DNA of 64,000 nucleotides from Planctomycetota bacterium (lineage in GTDB: Bacteria; Planctomycetota; UBA1135; GCA-002686595). Position 1 is the first letter of the stretch; each line of letters begins with the position of its first letter. Below are positions 39,465 through 48,916 of the stretch, piece by piece. The notes under the pieces were generated by a model. That model was not told the DNA's origin. It searched no databases and worked only from the letters and a program-made list of their open reading frames with translations. The stretch is taken from positions 186,001 through 250,000 of the forward strand of contig JADJQU010000006.1 of the NCBI GenBank assembly GCA_016712565.1, in the 5' to 3' direction. A program made the translations under genes and the position numbers.

Positions 39465-42335
39465 ATGAAGCTGGCGCGCGTCTCCCTGCTGCTCCTCTCC
39501 GCCCTCTCCTGGTGCACCAACGCCTTCGCGGGGGTGGTGCGCATCGCCGAGCGCCCCCAGGTGGGGCCCTTCGCAACCCTCCAGGAGGCCGTGAACGCCG
39601 CCCAGGAGGGCGAGTCCCTGCTGGCCGCCCCCGGCGTCTACGCGCCGTTCACGGTCGACGGCAAGTCGATCAACCTCTTCGTCACCGGCAGCGGTGAAGC
39701 GACCATCACCGGAACGGTCACGGTCCGGAACCTGGCGCCCAGTCAGTCGGTGATGCTGAGCCGCCTGCGGGTCCAGGGGACTTTCTCCGTCGCGGGCGAA
39801 GGACTGGCCCTGGACCTCGACTCCATCAGCGGGCACGCCCGGCTGCAGGACAGCCGTTTCGACGGCGCCAATGGCGGCTCCTTGCTCGCCACGACGGGCA
39901 CCGCCGTGCGTGCGCGCAATGCCCTCAACGTCCTCTTCTCGAACTGCGTCGTCGCGGGCGGCACGGCGGGCTTTCGCAGCGGCTATCCACCGGTCGACGG
40001 CGGCGCGGGGATCGACTTGCTGGACTCCTCGGCGGCGCTCTACGACTGCACGGTGACCGGCGGACGGGGCAGCGAGGAGTCTTACCCCCGGGGCGGGCAC
40101 GGGGGCCCTGGAGTCCTGTGCGACGGCTTCGGCCTGTTCGCCGGGGGCTCGACCCTGCGAGGCGGCCCGGCCGGCGGCGGCGACTACATCGGGTGCACCG
40201 TCGGAGGCACCGGCGGGGACGGGCTGCGGGTCGACCAGGCCCAGGCCCACCTCCTGGCCGACACGATCCAGGGCGGCTCGGGGGGGTGGTCCTCCTGCGG
40301 CCCGTTCTCCCCCGCCGGCCAGGCCATCGTGGCCACGGGCGGGGCCGTGATCGACAACCTCGCGGGTACACGCCGCAAGCTCAGCGCGGCGCGAATCACG
40401 CCCGACGACGCGGCCGTGCAAGTGACGCTTCTGGGCGAGCCCGGTGACAACGCCTTCCTGATGGTGGCCACACGGCCGGCCTTTCAGTTCAAGAAGACCG
40501 CCAACGGCTGTTTCCTGCTGCCGACGCCGCTGTTCTCCACCCGCCTCGCCGCGGGCATCATCGGGCCCGGCGGCAGCCTAGTGTTGTCCCTCCCGCTCCC
40601 GGTCCCGGACGGGACGTCGGCGCGCTCGTTCGTCGTGCAGGCGCTGTGCGTGAGCGCGGGCGGCGTCCCCTACCTGAGTGGGGCCGGCCACGTGCTGTCC
40701 CTCGACGTGGCCAGTGCTCCGGACTGCAACGGGAACGGCCGGCAGGATGCCGTGGACGTGCTGTTCGGCGGTGCGCCGGACTGTGACGCGAACCTGACGC
40801 CCGATGCCTGCGACGCCGACTGCGACGGCAGCGGCGTGCCGGACCTGTGCGAGATCGCGGCGGGGTTGCTCCCCGACTGCAATGGGAACGGCGTTCCGGA
40901 CGCCTGCGACCTCGCCGCCGGGGTTCCCGACTGCAATGGCAACGGCCTGCCGGATTCCTGCGACATCGCTTCCCAGAATTCGCCGGACATCAACGGGAAC
41001 GGCGTGCCGGACGAGTGCGAAGCCTCGGGCCAGACCTGGCACGTGGACGCCGCGGCGCCCCCGGGTGGAAACGGCAGCCCGGGGAGTCCGTTCCAGACCC
41101 TGGCCGAGGGTGTCGCGGCGGCGTTCTTCGGTGACACGATCGTGCTGGCCGACGGCCTCTACCAGGGGCCGGGCAACCGCAACGTGGATCTCGGCGGACG
41201 CCACCTGACGATCCGGAGCGCCAACGGAGCCGCCCAGTGCACGCTCGACGGGCAGTTCTCCGGCCGGGCGCTCTTGATGCAGCACGATGAAGGAGTCACG
41301 CTCGAAGGACTTTCGTTCCTGAACTACTCGGTTCCGGGCTTCGGCGGGGCGATCCTGACCGAGCGCGCCACGCTCGTGGTGCGCGACTGCGTGTTCGCCT
41401 CCTGCCAGGCGACCTCGGGCGGGGGAGCGATCATGACGAACTACGGGTCCCTGCGGCTCGAGCGCTGCCTGTTCCTGGGCAACGCGAGTTTGCAGGCCTT
41501 CTGGGGTTTCGGAGGGGCCCTTCACCTTCAGCGCACGGCGCTGAGGGCCAGCGAGACGCTCTTCGCCTTCAACGCGGGGGTCGCCGGCGGTGCGGTCTAC
41601 TTCTCCCAGTCGAACACCCTGGAGCCGCACATGGAGCTGGCCCACTGCAACTTCATCTCCAACACGGCCAATCAAGGCGGAGCGATGCTGATCTTGCCTG
41701 GAGTGATCAACACCCGCCATTTCGTGGACAACTGCCAGTTCGCGGGCAATTCGGCCGCGGGCGACGGCGGGGCCCTGCAGAGCTACGCCTCCCTGCAAGT
41801 GAGCCACAGCACCTTCGTGGACAACTCCGCAGGAAACCGAGGGGGAGCGCTGTTCCTCAGGTACGCGACCTCCAGCGAGCTCTCGAATTCGATCCTCTGG
41901 GGAGGGACGGCGGCGGCGGGCCCGCGCATCTGTGTCGGCGACGGGAGTGCCCCGGCGGCCCTCCTGGTCGTGCGTGCCTCTGACGTGCAGGGTGGGCAGG
42001 CCGGCGTGGCCACGTTCCAGGGCTCGACCACCTGGGTGCCGGGCAACTTGGACTTGGATCCCCAGTTCGTTGACGCCGACGGCCCCGACAACCAGGTGGG
42101 GACCTACGACGACAACGACTATGCCCTGGGCCTCGCCTCCCCCTGCGTGGACGCGGGGGAGAACGCGAGCCTGTCGCCCGATCGGCTCGACATCGACGGG
42201 GACGGCGACACGACCGAACCCGTGCCCCTCGACCTGCGCAGGCTGCAGCGGCGCGTGGATGTGATTTCCGTCCCGGACACGGGCAGCGGCACGGCGCCGC
42301 TCACGGACATGGGCGCCCTGGAGCGCCAGGGCTAG
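39465..42335 (+). CDS. Secreted beta-helix protein with DCNGNG calcium-binding-type repeats
   Basis: The 956-residue protein begins with a signal peptide (MKLARVSLLLLSALSWCTNAFA). Residues ~25-320 form a right-handed parallel beta-helix (PFATLQEAVNAAQEGESLLA..., INLFVTGSGEATITG). About 420-525 hold repeats of the form DCNGNGVPDACD, an Asp/Asn-rich motif seen in calcium-binding thrombospondin-3-like and dockerin-like segments. A second helix follows (PFQTLAEGVAAAFFGDTIVLADG, GGAIMTNYGSLRLERCLF, polymorphic-outer-membrane-protein style GG[A/G]I turns). Its TAG stop shares bases with the TAG of the convergent gene (CTAG at 42332-42335). Surface or secreted, ligand unknown. Confidence 0.72.
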   Translation: MKLARVSLLLLSALSWCTNAFAGVVRIAERPQVGPFATLQEAVNAAQEGESLLAAPGVYAPFTVDGKSINLFVTGSGEATITGTVTVRNLAPSQSVMLSRLRVQGTFSVAGEGLALDLDSISGHARLQDSRFDGANGGSLLATTGTAVRARNALNVLFSNCVVAGGTAGFRSGYPPVDGGAGIDLLDSSAALYDCTVTGGRGSEESYPRGGHGGPGVLCDGFGLFAGGSTLRGGPAGGGDYIGCTVGGTGGDGLRVDQAQAHLLADTIQGGSGGWSSCGPFSPAGQAIVATGGAVIDNLAGTRRKLSAARITPDDAAVQVTLLGEPGDNAFLMVATRPAFQFKKTANGCFLLPTPLFSTRLAAGIIGPGGSLVLSLPLPVPDGTSARSFVVQALCVSAGGVPYLSGAGHVLSLDVASAPDCNGNGRQDAVDVLFGGAPDCDANLTPDACDADCDGSGVPDLCEIAAGLLPDCNGNGVPDACDLAAGVPDCNGNGLPDSCDIASQNSPDINGNGVPDECEASGQTWHVDAAAPPGGNGSPGSPFQTLAEGVAAAFFGDTIVLADGLYQGPGNRNVDLGGRHLTIRSANGAAQCTLDGQFSGRALLMQHDEGVTLEGLSFLNYSVPGFGGAILTERATLVVRDCVFASCQATSGGGAIMTNYGSLRLERCLFLGNASLQAFWGFGGALHLQRTALRASETLFAFNAGVAGGAVYFSQSNTLEPHMELAHCNFISNTANQGGAMLILPGVINTRHFVDNCQFAGNSAAGDGGALQSYASLQVSHSTFVDNSAGNRGGALFLRYATSSELSNSILWGGTAAAGPRICVGDGSAPAALLVVRASDVQGGQAGVATFQGSTTWVPGNLDLDPQFVDADGPDNQVGTYDDNDYALGLASPCVDAGENASLSPDRLDIDGDGDTTEPVPLDLRRLQRRVDVISVPDTGSGTAPLTDMGALERQG

Positions 42336-43039
42336 GACTTCCGGCGCAGGCGCGCCAATGCCTGCTCGCCCAGCGGTCCGATGTCGGCCGCTGGCCGCAG
42401 GCTCTCGGCCCACTCGCGCTGGAAATCGCGGTTCGCCGAGCGGTGGATCGCGGCGGTGACGCTCAGCGCGACCAGGGCCCCGAGGGAGGCCAGCGCCATG
42501 TCCTTCTGGGCGTCCCACACATCGCCCTGGGTGCCGAGATACGCCTCGCCCAGTTCTCCGCCGAACACCAGGGCCGCGGCCCATTCGATCAACTCGTAGA
42601 CGACCGAGGTCGACATCACCACGTCGAGAGGAAAGAAGTAGCCCCCAGAAGCCGCGGCCGTTGGCACGCGCACCATCAGCTCGCGGATCGGGTAGGCGAT
42701 CAGGAGGCCGTAGGAGAAATGGACCAGCCGGTCGTAGTGGTTGCGCTCGAGTCCGAGCACCGAGTTCAGCGTGCGGCCGGTCAAGCCCTCGAACCAGGCG
42801 TCGTAGGGCACCTCGGAGTAGGTGTAGTGGGCACCCACCTCGTGCAGCACGAGGAACAGGAAGATCGTCGTGTAGGAGACCTTGGAGAACGGGAAGCGGC
42901 GCCAGGTCGCGATCAGAAGGGCGACGCCCACCACCACCAGCGAGTTCTCCAGGGCCCAATCCGCGCGGCTGGTGGGGGAAAAAGCCAGGGGGATCGCCAG
43001 GGCGAGCAGCAGGAGCAGCAAGATCAGCGGGTAGCGCAT
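42332..43039 (-). CDS. DUF2238 (YjdF-like) membrane protein
   Basis: ATG at 43039 gives 235 residues and a strong first helix (YPLILLLLLLALAIPLAF). Further helices and the family pattern EVGAHYTYSEVPYDAW, RNHYDRLVHFSYGLLIAYPI and YELIEWAAALVFG...GTQGDVWDAQKDM match DUF2238. Conserved His, Asp and Glu residues sit in and near membrane segments, suggesting metal or proton chemistry, but no function is known. It starts 16 bases after the upstream DUF1080 gene on the same strand. Confidence 0.82.
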   Translation of the reverse strand: MRYPLILLLLLLALAIPLAFSPTSRADWALENSLVVVGVALLIATWRRFPFSKVSYTTIFLFLVLHEVGAHYTYSEVPYDAWFEGLTGRTLNSVLGLERNHYDRLVHFSYGLLIAYPIRELMVRVPTAAASGGYFFPLDVVMSTSVVYELIEWAAALVFGGELGEAYLGTQGDVWDAQKDMALASLGALVALSVTAAIHRSANRDFQREWAESLRPAADIGPLGEQALARLRRKS

Positions 43040-43055
43040 CGTCGTCGGTCGCGGC

Positions 43056-44582
43056 TCAATCCCGCTCCAGTGACTCGTAGCCCGTGACCTCGCAGCGTAC
43101 GCCCAGGGCGAGCAGCGCTTCGATCCGCATGTCGCGTTGGCGGATCGCCGTCTTGATCTCCAGGTCACCCAAGCGCTTGCCGTCGATCACGATGGCGACT
43201 CGGGGCGGATGGCACAGGACCAGGACCTCCCTCGAAGCTGCGAGGCCGCTACCCGACTCCGCGTCGACCCGATGGGGGGGCAGTGGCACTCGACAGGTCC
43301 AGTCGGCACCGTCCAATTCCAGGGACTCCGAAATGGCGTCGTTGGTCCCTGTGGGGTCCCCGGGATCCAGGGATCGGTGAGCCACTGCCAGCCGCAGATC
43401 GCCGCCGGAACGGGAGAGCAGCAGCCAATCCGCGGCCGTCGGTCCCCCCGAGAAGACGGCTTGCTGCCTGCGTTCGAACAGCTCTTGCGGGTGAGCCAGG
43501 CCGAAAACGAATGGAACCCGCCATTCCCCCGGCCCCTTCCATTTCGATCGACCGAGGTCGCGGAGCCGGAAATTCCGCCAGCGCATTTTCGTGTCGCGGC
43601 CCGAGTGGACCTGCAGGCCGATCACTCCCGAGAGATCGGCAACATCGAGGCAATCGGCCGTGGGCACGTCGTTGACCCAGGCGCGGATCGACGGGCCGAC
43701 GCATTCGATCCGATAGCGATTCCACTGGCCGCTCTGGAACGCCGCGCGCGCCAGGGGATCGTCGGACAGATCGTCGAGCCATCCCCGGCGCGCCTCGTCG
43801 TACAGACCGCCGGACCAGGCGCGCTTCGAGGGGTCGATCTCGATCTGGTAGCCGAAGAGCCGTCCCTTGTCGTTCTCGTGGCTGCGGATCTGGATCCCCG
43901 AATTGCCGGGGAGCTCATTCCTGAGCTCGACCTCGAAAATGAAATCGCCGAATTCGCGCGTGGTGGCCAGAAACGACTGGCCGCCGCCGCCCACTTCGCC
44001 GACGAGCTCGCCGTTCTCGACCGTGTACTTCGCGTCGCCGAGCGCGCGCCAACCGGCGAGCGTGCGGCCGTCGAACAGCGCCACCTCGTCCCCGGGCAGA
44101 CGCGACAGGTCCCGCAGGCGGATCGCGCGCAGCTCGAGCGCCGAGTCGCCGGGAGCAAGCGCGATGTGCCAGCCCGGCTGCTTCTGGGCCGGCGTCAATT
44201 CGAAGGGCCCCGCGCGGAAGGTGGGCAAGCCGCCCTCCCGGGCGTGGTCCAGGCGTTCCCCGGCCAGCAGGGCGAGCGCGCTGCCGTCCTCGCGCATCAC
44301 GATCCGGCCGTGCCGGAAGTCGGCCTCGGCCTCGAAGTTGTCGCGCCAGTCGAACTCCAGCTCGAAGTGCCGGAGCACGGGACCGAGGCTCAGGTAGTCG
44401 TTCGCGCCCGCGGCGCGCCGCACGGATCCCTCCGCCATCGACCAGCCCGCGGGCAACTCCACCGAGGCGGGGGATTCACACAGGGAAACCCAACCCGCCG
44501 CCCGATCCAAGGCATCCAGCGTGCGCGGCGGAGGGAGCTGCGCCGCCGACACCAGCAGCCAGGCGAAAAGGACCGGGCCCAT
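43056..44582 (-). CDS. Secreted DUF1080 (3-keto-disaccharide hydrolase-like) protein
   Basis: The 508-residue protein has an N-terminal signal peptide (FAWLLVSAAQLPPP). Its middle is the DUF1080 concanavalin-like domain (ALFDGRTLAGWRALG, YTVENGELVGEVGGGGQSFL, FIFEVELRNELPGNSGIQIRS, GYQIEIDP, WNRYRIECVGPSIRAWVND, GVIGLQVHSG), a family greatly expanded in Planctomycetota and linked in some members to 3-keto-disaccharide hydrolysis. An N-terminal DUF1080-like half and a C-terminal part of unknown type flank it. Likely periplasmic. Cotranscribed with the DUF2238 gene. Confidence 0.8.
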   Translation of the reverse strand: MGPVLFAWLLVSAAQLPPPRTLDALDRAAGWVSLCESPASVELPAGWSMAEGSVRRAAGANDYLSLGPVLRHFELEFDWRDNFEAEADFRHGRIVMREDGSALALLAGERLDHAREGGLPTFRAGPFELTPAQKQPGWHIALAPGDSALELRAIRLRDLSRLPGDEVALFDGRTLAGWRALGDAKYTVENGELVGEVGGGGQSFLATTREFGDFIFEVELRNELPGNSGIQIRSHENDKGRLFGYQIEIDPSKRAWSGGLYDEARRGWLDDLSDDPLARAAFQSGQWNRYRIECVGPSIRAWVNDVPTADCLDVADLSGVIGLQVHSGRDTKMRWRNFRLRDLGRSKWKGPGEWRVPFVFGLAHPQELFERRQQAVFSGGPTAADWLLLSRSGGDLRLAVAHRSLDPGDPTGTNDAISESLELDGADWTCRVPLPPHRVDAESGSGLAASREVLVLCHPPRVAIVIDGKRLGDLEIKTAIRQRDMRIEALLALGVRCEVTGYESLERD

Positions 44583-44663
44583 CGCGGCATGCTACCGCGA
44601 GGGGCCCGCCAGGGAAGCCGTCCAGGGGCTCGGGGTCACGGAGCCTGGATGGGCCCTGCGCCC

Positions 44664-45707
44664 TCAGGCGCCCAGCGTGAATTCCAGGCCGCCGCTGAGT
44701 CCCACGTTGTTGGGCGCCGGGAACCCGTTGTCCCGGGAGTAGTACTGGGCGTCCAGGGTCGTTCCCGCGGGGAATTGGGGACCACCGGGGCCCGAGTTGA
44801 AGGCGTTGAAGTCGAAGGAGTAGACCCCCGTGCAGTCGATCCCGACCGCGCTGCCGCCGGAATTCTGGGGCGGGGTGCGCAGCACCGCGGGAGCCAGGCA
44901 CAGGGTCCCGCCGAAGAACGGCACAGCGGCTCGGCCGCCGGTGGTGAAGAGCAGGATTCCGGGCTTGCGGTTGATCTCGTTCGTGCCCAGCACGAAGAAC
45001 CCCGCGGTCGCCGTGGAGCTGGGCGTGCCCAACCAGTTGATTTGGGGCGTGCAGCCGCGCGAATTGACCTTGGCGACGCAGTAGGTCGTGGTCGGCGCGA
45101 CCGAGCCCTCCGCCCGCAGCAGGAAGACGCCGTGAATCCCGGCGCCGAGCACCTCGATGTGGTTGTAGAACGAGCTGGACAACAGCGCCGGGTCGAAGAA
45201 GCCCGGGGCGTCGGTGGCGAAGTAGGCACGGTTGGAGTAGGTCGTGTCGTAGTCCAGCAGCGAGATCGCCCCGGCGTTGCCATCCGTGGTCAGGAACGCA
45301 CCGACGAAGAAGGTGCCATGCACCGTGGCCGGCGCGGGCAGGGGATAGACCGTGTAGGCGAACGTGCTGACTGCCGGCACCGTGGACGTCGTGCTCGCCA
45401 GGAGCTGGGCATCGGCCGGGTCACCGTCGTCGTTGGGGTCTTCCCAGACGCAAAGGGTGATCGGCGTGCCCGGCCGGATGCCGCTCGGCTGGAACATGAC
45501 CTGCAGGTTCGCGATCGAATCGACCGGGCCGACGGTGTCGAAGAACTGGAACCAGCAGTAGTCCGTCGGAAGGCCGTAGCTCAATCCAGAATTCGGAACC
45601 CCGTCGTCCATGGCGTAGAGCGTCTGGGCCTGTGAGGGACCGGCCAGGAGCACGGCCACGAGCCCGAGGGCCGATCCGCCGAGAGTGAATTGCTTCATGA
45701 ATGACAT
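44664..45707 (-). CDS. Secreted planctomycete-type protein with conserved Cys-containing C-terminal domain
   Basis: The start at 45707 is chosen because GAGGA lies 8 bases upstream. The 347-residue product has a signal peptide (LGLVAVLLAGPSQAQT). The C-terminal ~130 residues contain YCVAKVNSRGCTPQINWLG, KPGILLFTTGGRAAVPFFGG, CLAPAVLRTPPQNSGG and end in LSGGLEFTLGA. From memory, similar C-terminal regions recur in secreted proteins of some Planctomycetota, where they may serve as a sorting or anchoring domain; that role is inference. The N-terminal half is beta-rich (ITLCVWEDPNDDGDPADAQ). Conserved Cys residues suggest disulfides. Confidence 0.55.
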   Translation of the reverse strand: MSFMKQFTLGGSALGLVAVLLAGPSQAQTLYAMDDGVPNSGLSYGLPTDYCWFQFFDTVGPVDSIANLQVMFQPSGIRPGTPITLCVWEDPNDDGDPADAQLLASTTSTVPAVSTFAYTVYPLPAPATVHGTFFVGAFLTTDGNAGAISLLDYDTTYSNRAYFATDAPGFFDPALLSSSFYNHIEVLGAGIHGVFLLRAEGSVAPTTTYCVAKVNSRGCTPQINWLGTPSSTATAGFFVLGTNEINRKPGILLFTTGGRAAVPFFGGTLCLAPAVLRTPPQNSGGSAVGIDCTGVYSFDFNAFNSGPGGPQFPAGTTLDAQYYSRDNGFPAPNNVGLSGGLEFTLGA

Positions 45708-46312
45708 AGGAGTCCTCGTTTCGATGCTGGGCGCATTCCGCTGATGCCTGCCTCGGACCATGCGAGCGTCCTGGAGTCTAGGATCGGGCGGCGCGTCGGC
45801 GTGGGGGCTCCAGGTCGTAGCCGCGCGCCGCGCAAGACGTAGCGGGGCGCCGCATCGCCTACGCGAGGACCTACCGAAGATGTGGCGCTTGAAACCTGGC
45901 ACCCCACGGAGGTCGAGACCGCGGCGATCCTCGCGCGTGCGCCTCTCGCGAGGATCCCGCGGCCGGGCGCCGGGCTTCACGCTCACCTGCTCCGGTTGCA
46001 AGTGGCCCGTAAAATGCGGGCACGGTCGGCCGAGGTCTCGCTGGCCGCGCGAGCCCGTCGACGCCGACTCCGCGCGGGAGGACCGCGCCGTGGCCAGGGC
46101 ACTGGCCGATTGCGCCTTCGGGCTCTCGCCCGCGGTGGGACGGAAGCACTTCGACGTGGGCCTGGACGAGACGGTCCGGGTGATCTTCGACGCGTCGCCG
46201 GCCCGCCATCCCGGCCTCCTCGGCCTGCCGCGGGCAGGGTCGCGCCCGGCCAGGGGGCTCGCTATCCTCGGCGCTCCCGCCGCGTCGGCGGCTCCCTTCG
46301 GAAGGCCCACCC
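45708..46312. other. Divergent intergenic region, 605 bp, no gene seen
   Basis: The region separates divergent genes. A hairpin (GATCCTCGCG at 45926 with CGCGAGGATC ending at 45956) is the clearest structure. TATCCT at 46263 could be the -10 box for the S9 peptidase. The longer frames give Arg/Pro-rich, unconvincing translations. Confidence 0.45.
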
Positions 46313-48357
46313 ATGTCGAATTTCGTGTTCGCGTTGTCCCTTGCGCTGACCCTGAGCGGCGAGCCCGCCGTCCAGACTGACGTCCTGACGCCCGCCCGCG
46401 TGGCTCGCCTGCGCAGCGTGAGCGCGGCGGTCCTCTCGCCGCAGGGGGACCGGGTGGCCTACACGCTGTCGGTGCCCCGCGAGCCCATGGTGGACGAGGA
46501 CGGCGGTCCCTGGTCGGAGCTGCACCTCCTGGACCTCGCCACGGACGATGACCGCACCTTTGTCGGAGGCAAGGCGGGCGTGTCCCAGCTGCGCTTCTCG
46601 CCCGACGGTCGCTCGCTTTTGTTCGTGGAGAAACGCGCCGAGGACAAATCGAGTGCCCTGTACTCGATTGCCCTCGACGGGGGCGAGGCCCGGCGGGCGG
46701 CGCGCATCGAAGGCGGCATCAGCGCCTACTCGATCTCCCCGGACGGCGCACGGGTGGCGGTGATTTCCACGGAGCCGGAATCGGCCACCCGCAAGAAGGC
46801 CTCGGAAAAGGGCTTCAAGCAGGAGGTCTACGAGGAGGACGTGCGGCCGGGGCGAGTTTTCGTGCTCGAGCTCTTGGGGGAGAACAAGGACCCCAAGTCG
46901 CTTCCCGTCGAAGGCAGCGTCAATCAGGTCCACTGGAGCCCGGCGGGCGATCGGCTGGCGCTGGCCGTGGCCCCCTCGGCCCTGGTGGACGACGAGATGA
47001 TGGAAAGCCGCATTCAGATCGTGGACGCGGCCTCGGGCAAGTCCCTCGCGCGCCTGGAGAATCCGGGCAAGCTGGGACAAATCGCCTGGAGCCCCGACGG
47101 GGCGTTCCTGGCCTGCGTGTCCGCCGCCGACATCCATGACACGGCCGCCGGCCGGCTGTTCTGCGCCCCGGCCAGCGGCGGAGCGTTCACCGATCTGATT
47201 CCCGCCTACGCGGGCCACGTGGAGAAGATCGCCTGGCTCGACTCCCGGCGCATCGCCTACGTGGCGGCCCAGGGCGTGTGGAGCGTGGTGGGCAGCGTCG
47301 GTGCCCCGGGCACGGGCATCGAGCCGTCCCAGTTGCTCGGTCCCGGCGGCCCGGTGCTGACCGACCTGACGGCTTCCCGGGACGGCGCCACCCTGGCCCT
47401 GGTGGGCAGCACGCCGACCCAGCCGCCCGCCTGCTTCACCCTGCGCGTGGGGGAGGTGGCGGCCCAGCGCCGCACGCGGGCCAACCCTGAGCTCGATGCG
47501 CTGCGCTTCGCGCTTCAGGAAGTGGTGCGTTTCAAGGCCCGCGACGGCCTGGAACTGGAGGGTGTGCTGATCCGGCCCTTGGACGAGAAGCCGGGCACGC
47601 GCTATCCCCTGATCCTCAATGTCCACGGCGGGCCCGAGTCCTGCCAGTCCAACGGCTGGCTCACGGGCTACTCAATCCCGGCCAGGTGGCCGCGGCCCGG
47701 GGCTTTTCCGTGTTCCACGTCAACTACCGCGGCAGCACCGGCCGCGGCGTCGAATTCGCCAAGTCCTCCCAGGGCGATGCGGCGGGCAAGGAATTCGACG
47801 ACCTGGTGGACGCCGCGGACCACCTGATCGCCACGGGCCTGGTCGATCCGAAGAAGGTCGGCGTCACCGGCGGTTCCTACGGCGGCTACGCCACCGCCTG
47901 GCTCTCCACGAAGCACACCGAGCGCTTCGCCGCGGGCGTCATGTTCGTGGGCATTTCCGACAAGATCTCCAAGGTCGGCACCACCGACATCGCCGACGAG
48001 GAGTACCTGGTGCACGCCCGCAAGCGGCCCTGGGAGGACTGGCAGCATCTGCTGGAGCGCTCGCCCATCTATCACGCCGAAAAGAGCCGCACACCGCTGC
48101 TCATCCTGCACGGCAAGGACGACCCGCGAGTCAACCCGGGCCAATCCCGGGAGCTCTACCGTCACCTGAAGATGCACGGCAAGACGCCCGTGCGCCTGGT
48201 GCTCTACCCGGGCGAGGGCCACGGCAATCGCAAGGCGGCGTCGCGCTACGACTACAACCTGCGCATGCTGCAGTGGTTCGAGCACTACCTGCAGGGACCC
48301 GGCGGCGAGATGCCGCCCCACGAGATCGACTACACGGAAACCCTGGCCGCTCAATGA
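46313..48357 (+). CDS. S9 family peptidase (prolyl oligopeptidase type), one frameshift
   Basis: An exported serine peptidase acting on oligopeptides. The N-terminal signal (FVFALSLALTLSGEP) precedes a beta-propeller of WD40-like TolB repeats (FSPDGRSLLFV, ISPDGARVAVIS, WSPAGDRLALAV, WSPDGAFLACV). The C-terminal alpha/beta-hydrolase has LILNVHGGPE, nucleophile GGSYGGYA, Asp in HGKDDPRV and His in GEGHGN. One base is missing near 47675 (TGYSNPGQVAAARGF is restored by adding it), giving a product of about 681 residues. It overlaps the next gene by four bases (ATGA). With the peptidase, transporter and dipeptidase downstream it suggests peptide utilisation. Confidence 0.86.
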
Positions 48358-48908
48358 ACACCACCATGAAGTCATTCCTTTCCTTGGCCGGCGTGCTGCT
48401 CCTTTCCAGTGCCTGCGCGGCGACGCGCCACGAGACGGCATCGAACCCCGAGCACTCCAAGCAGGCGTTCGAGATGCTCAAGTCGATGGCCGGCAAGTGG
48501 CACGGCACGGCGACCACCGGGGCCCAGCAGTTCGAGGTGGACGTGTCCTACGAGGTCGTTTCCAACGGCAGCGCCGTCCTGGAACGGCTGTTCCTCGGCA
48601 CGCCCCACGAGATGATCACGATGTACCACGGGGACGGCGAGCGGCTGCTCCTGACGCACTACTGCAGCGCCGGGAACCAGCCGCGCATGGAGCTCGTGGG
48701 TTGGAACGCAGGCGCGGAGCGGACCGCGAGCTTCTCCTTCGTGGACGCCACGAACCATCCCGATCCCGCCCAGCTCGTGATGCACGACGCGCGCCTCACC
48801 GCGATCTCGGAGGACCATTTCACGGCCAACTGGACCGCCTGGGTCAACGGCAAGGCCGATCACACGGCGAACTTCGACTTCCGGCGCACCCAGTCCCTCG
48901 GCTACTGA
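48354..48908 (+). CDS. DUF1579-like lipoprotein
   Basis: The start overlaps the S9 peptidase stop (ATGA). The 184-residue protein has a lipobox (LLLSSAC) and a lipocalin-like beta domain (KSMAGKWHGTATTGAQQFEVDVSYEVVSNGSAVLERLF, MITMYHGDGERLLLTHYC, NWTAWVNGKADHTANFDFRR) of the DUF1579 type. No catalytic motif is known. An alternative start is the in-frame ATG at 48366. It is coupled to the peptidase genes on both sides. Confidence 0.65.
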   Translation: MNTTMKSFLSLAGVLLLSSACAATRHETASNPEHSKQAFEMLKSMAGKWHGTATTGAQQFEVDVSYEVVSNGSAVLERLFLGTPHEMITMYHGDGERLLLTHYCSAGNQPRMELVGWNAGAERTASFSFVDATNHPDPAQLVMHDARLTAISEDHFTANWTAWVNGKADHTANFDFRRTQSLGY

Positions 48909-48916
48909 GGCTCCCC

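Noticed and set aside
45760..46380. Forward ORF upstream of and overlapping the S9 peptidase
   Set aside because: No homology-like motifs, biased composition, and it runs into the start of a certain gene in another frame.
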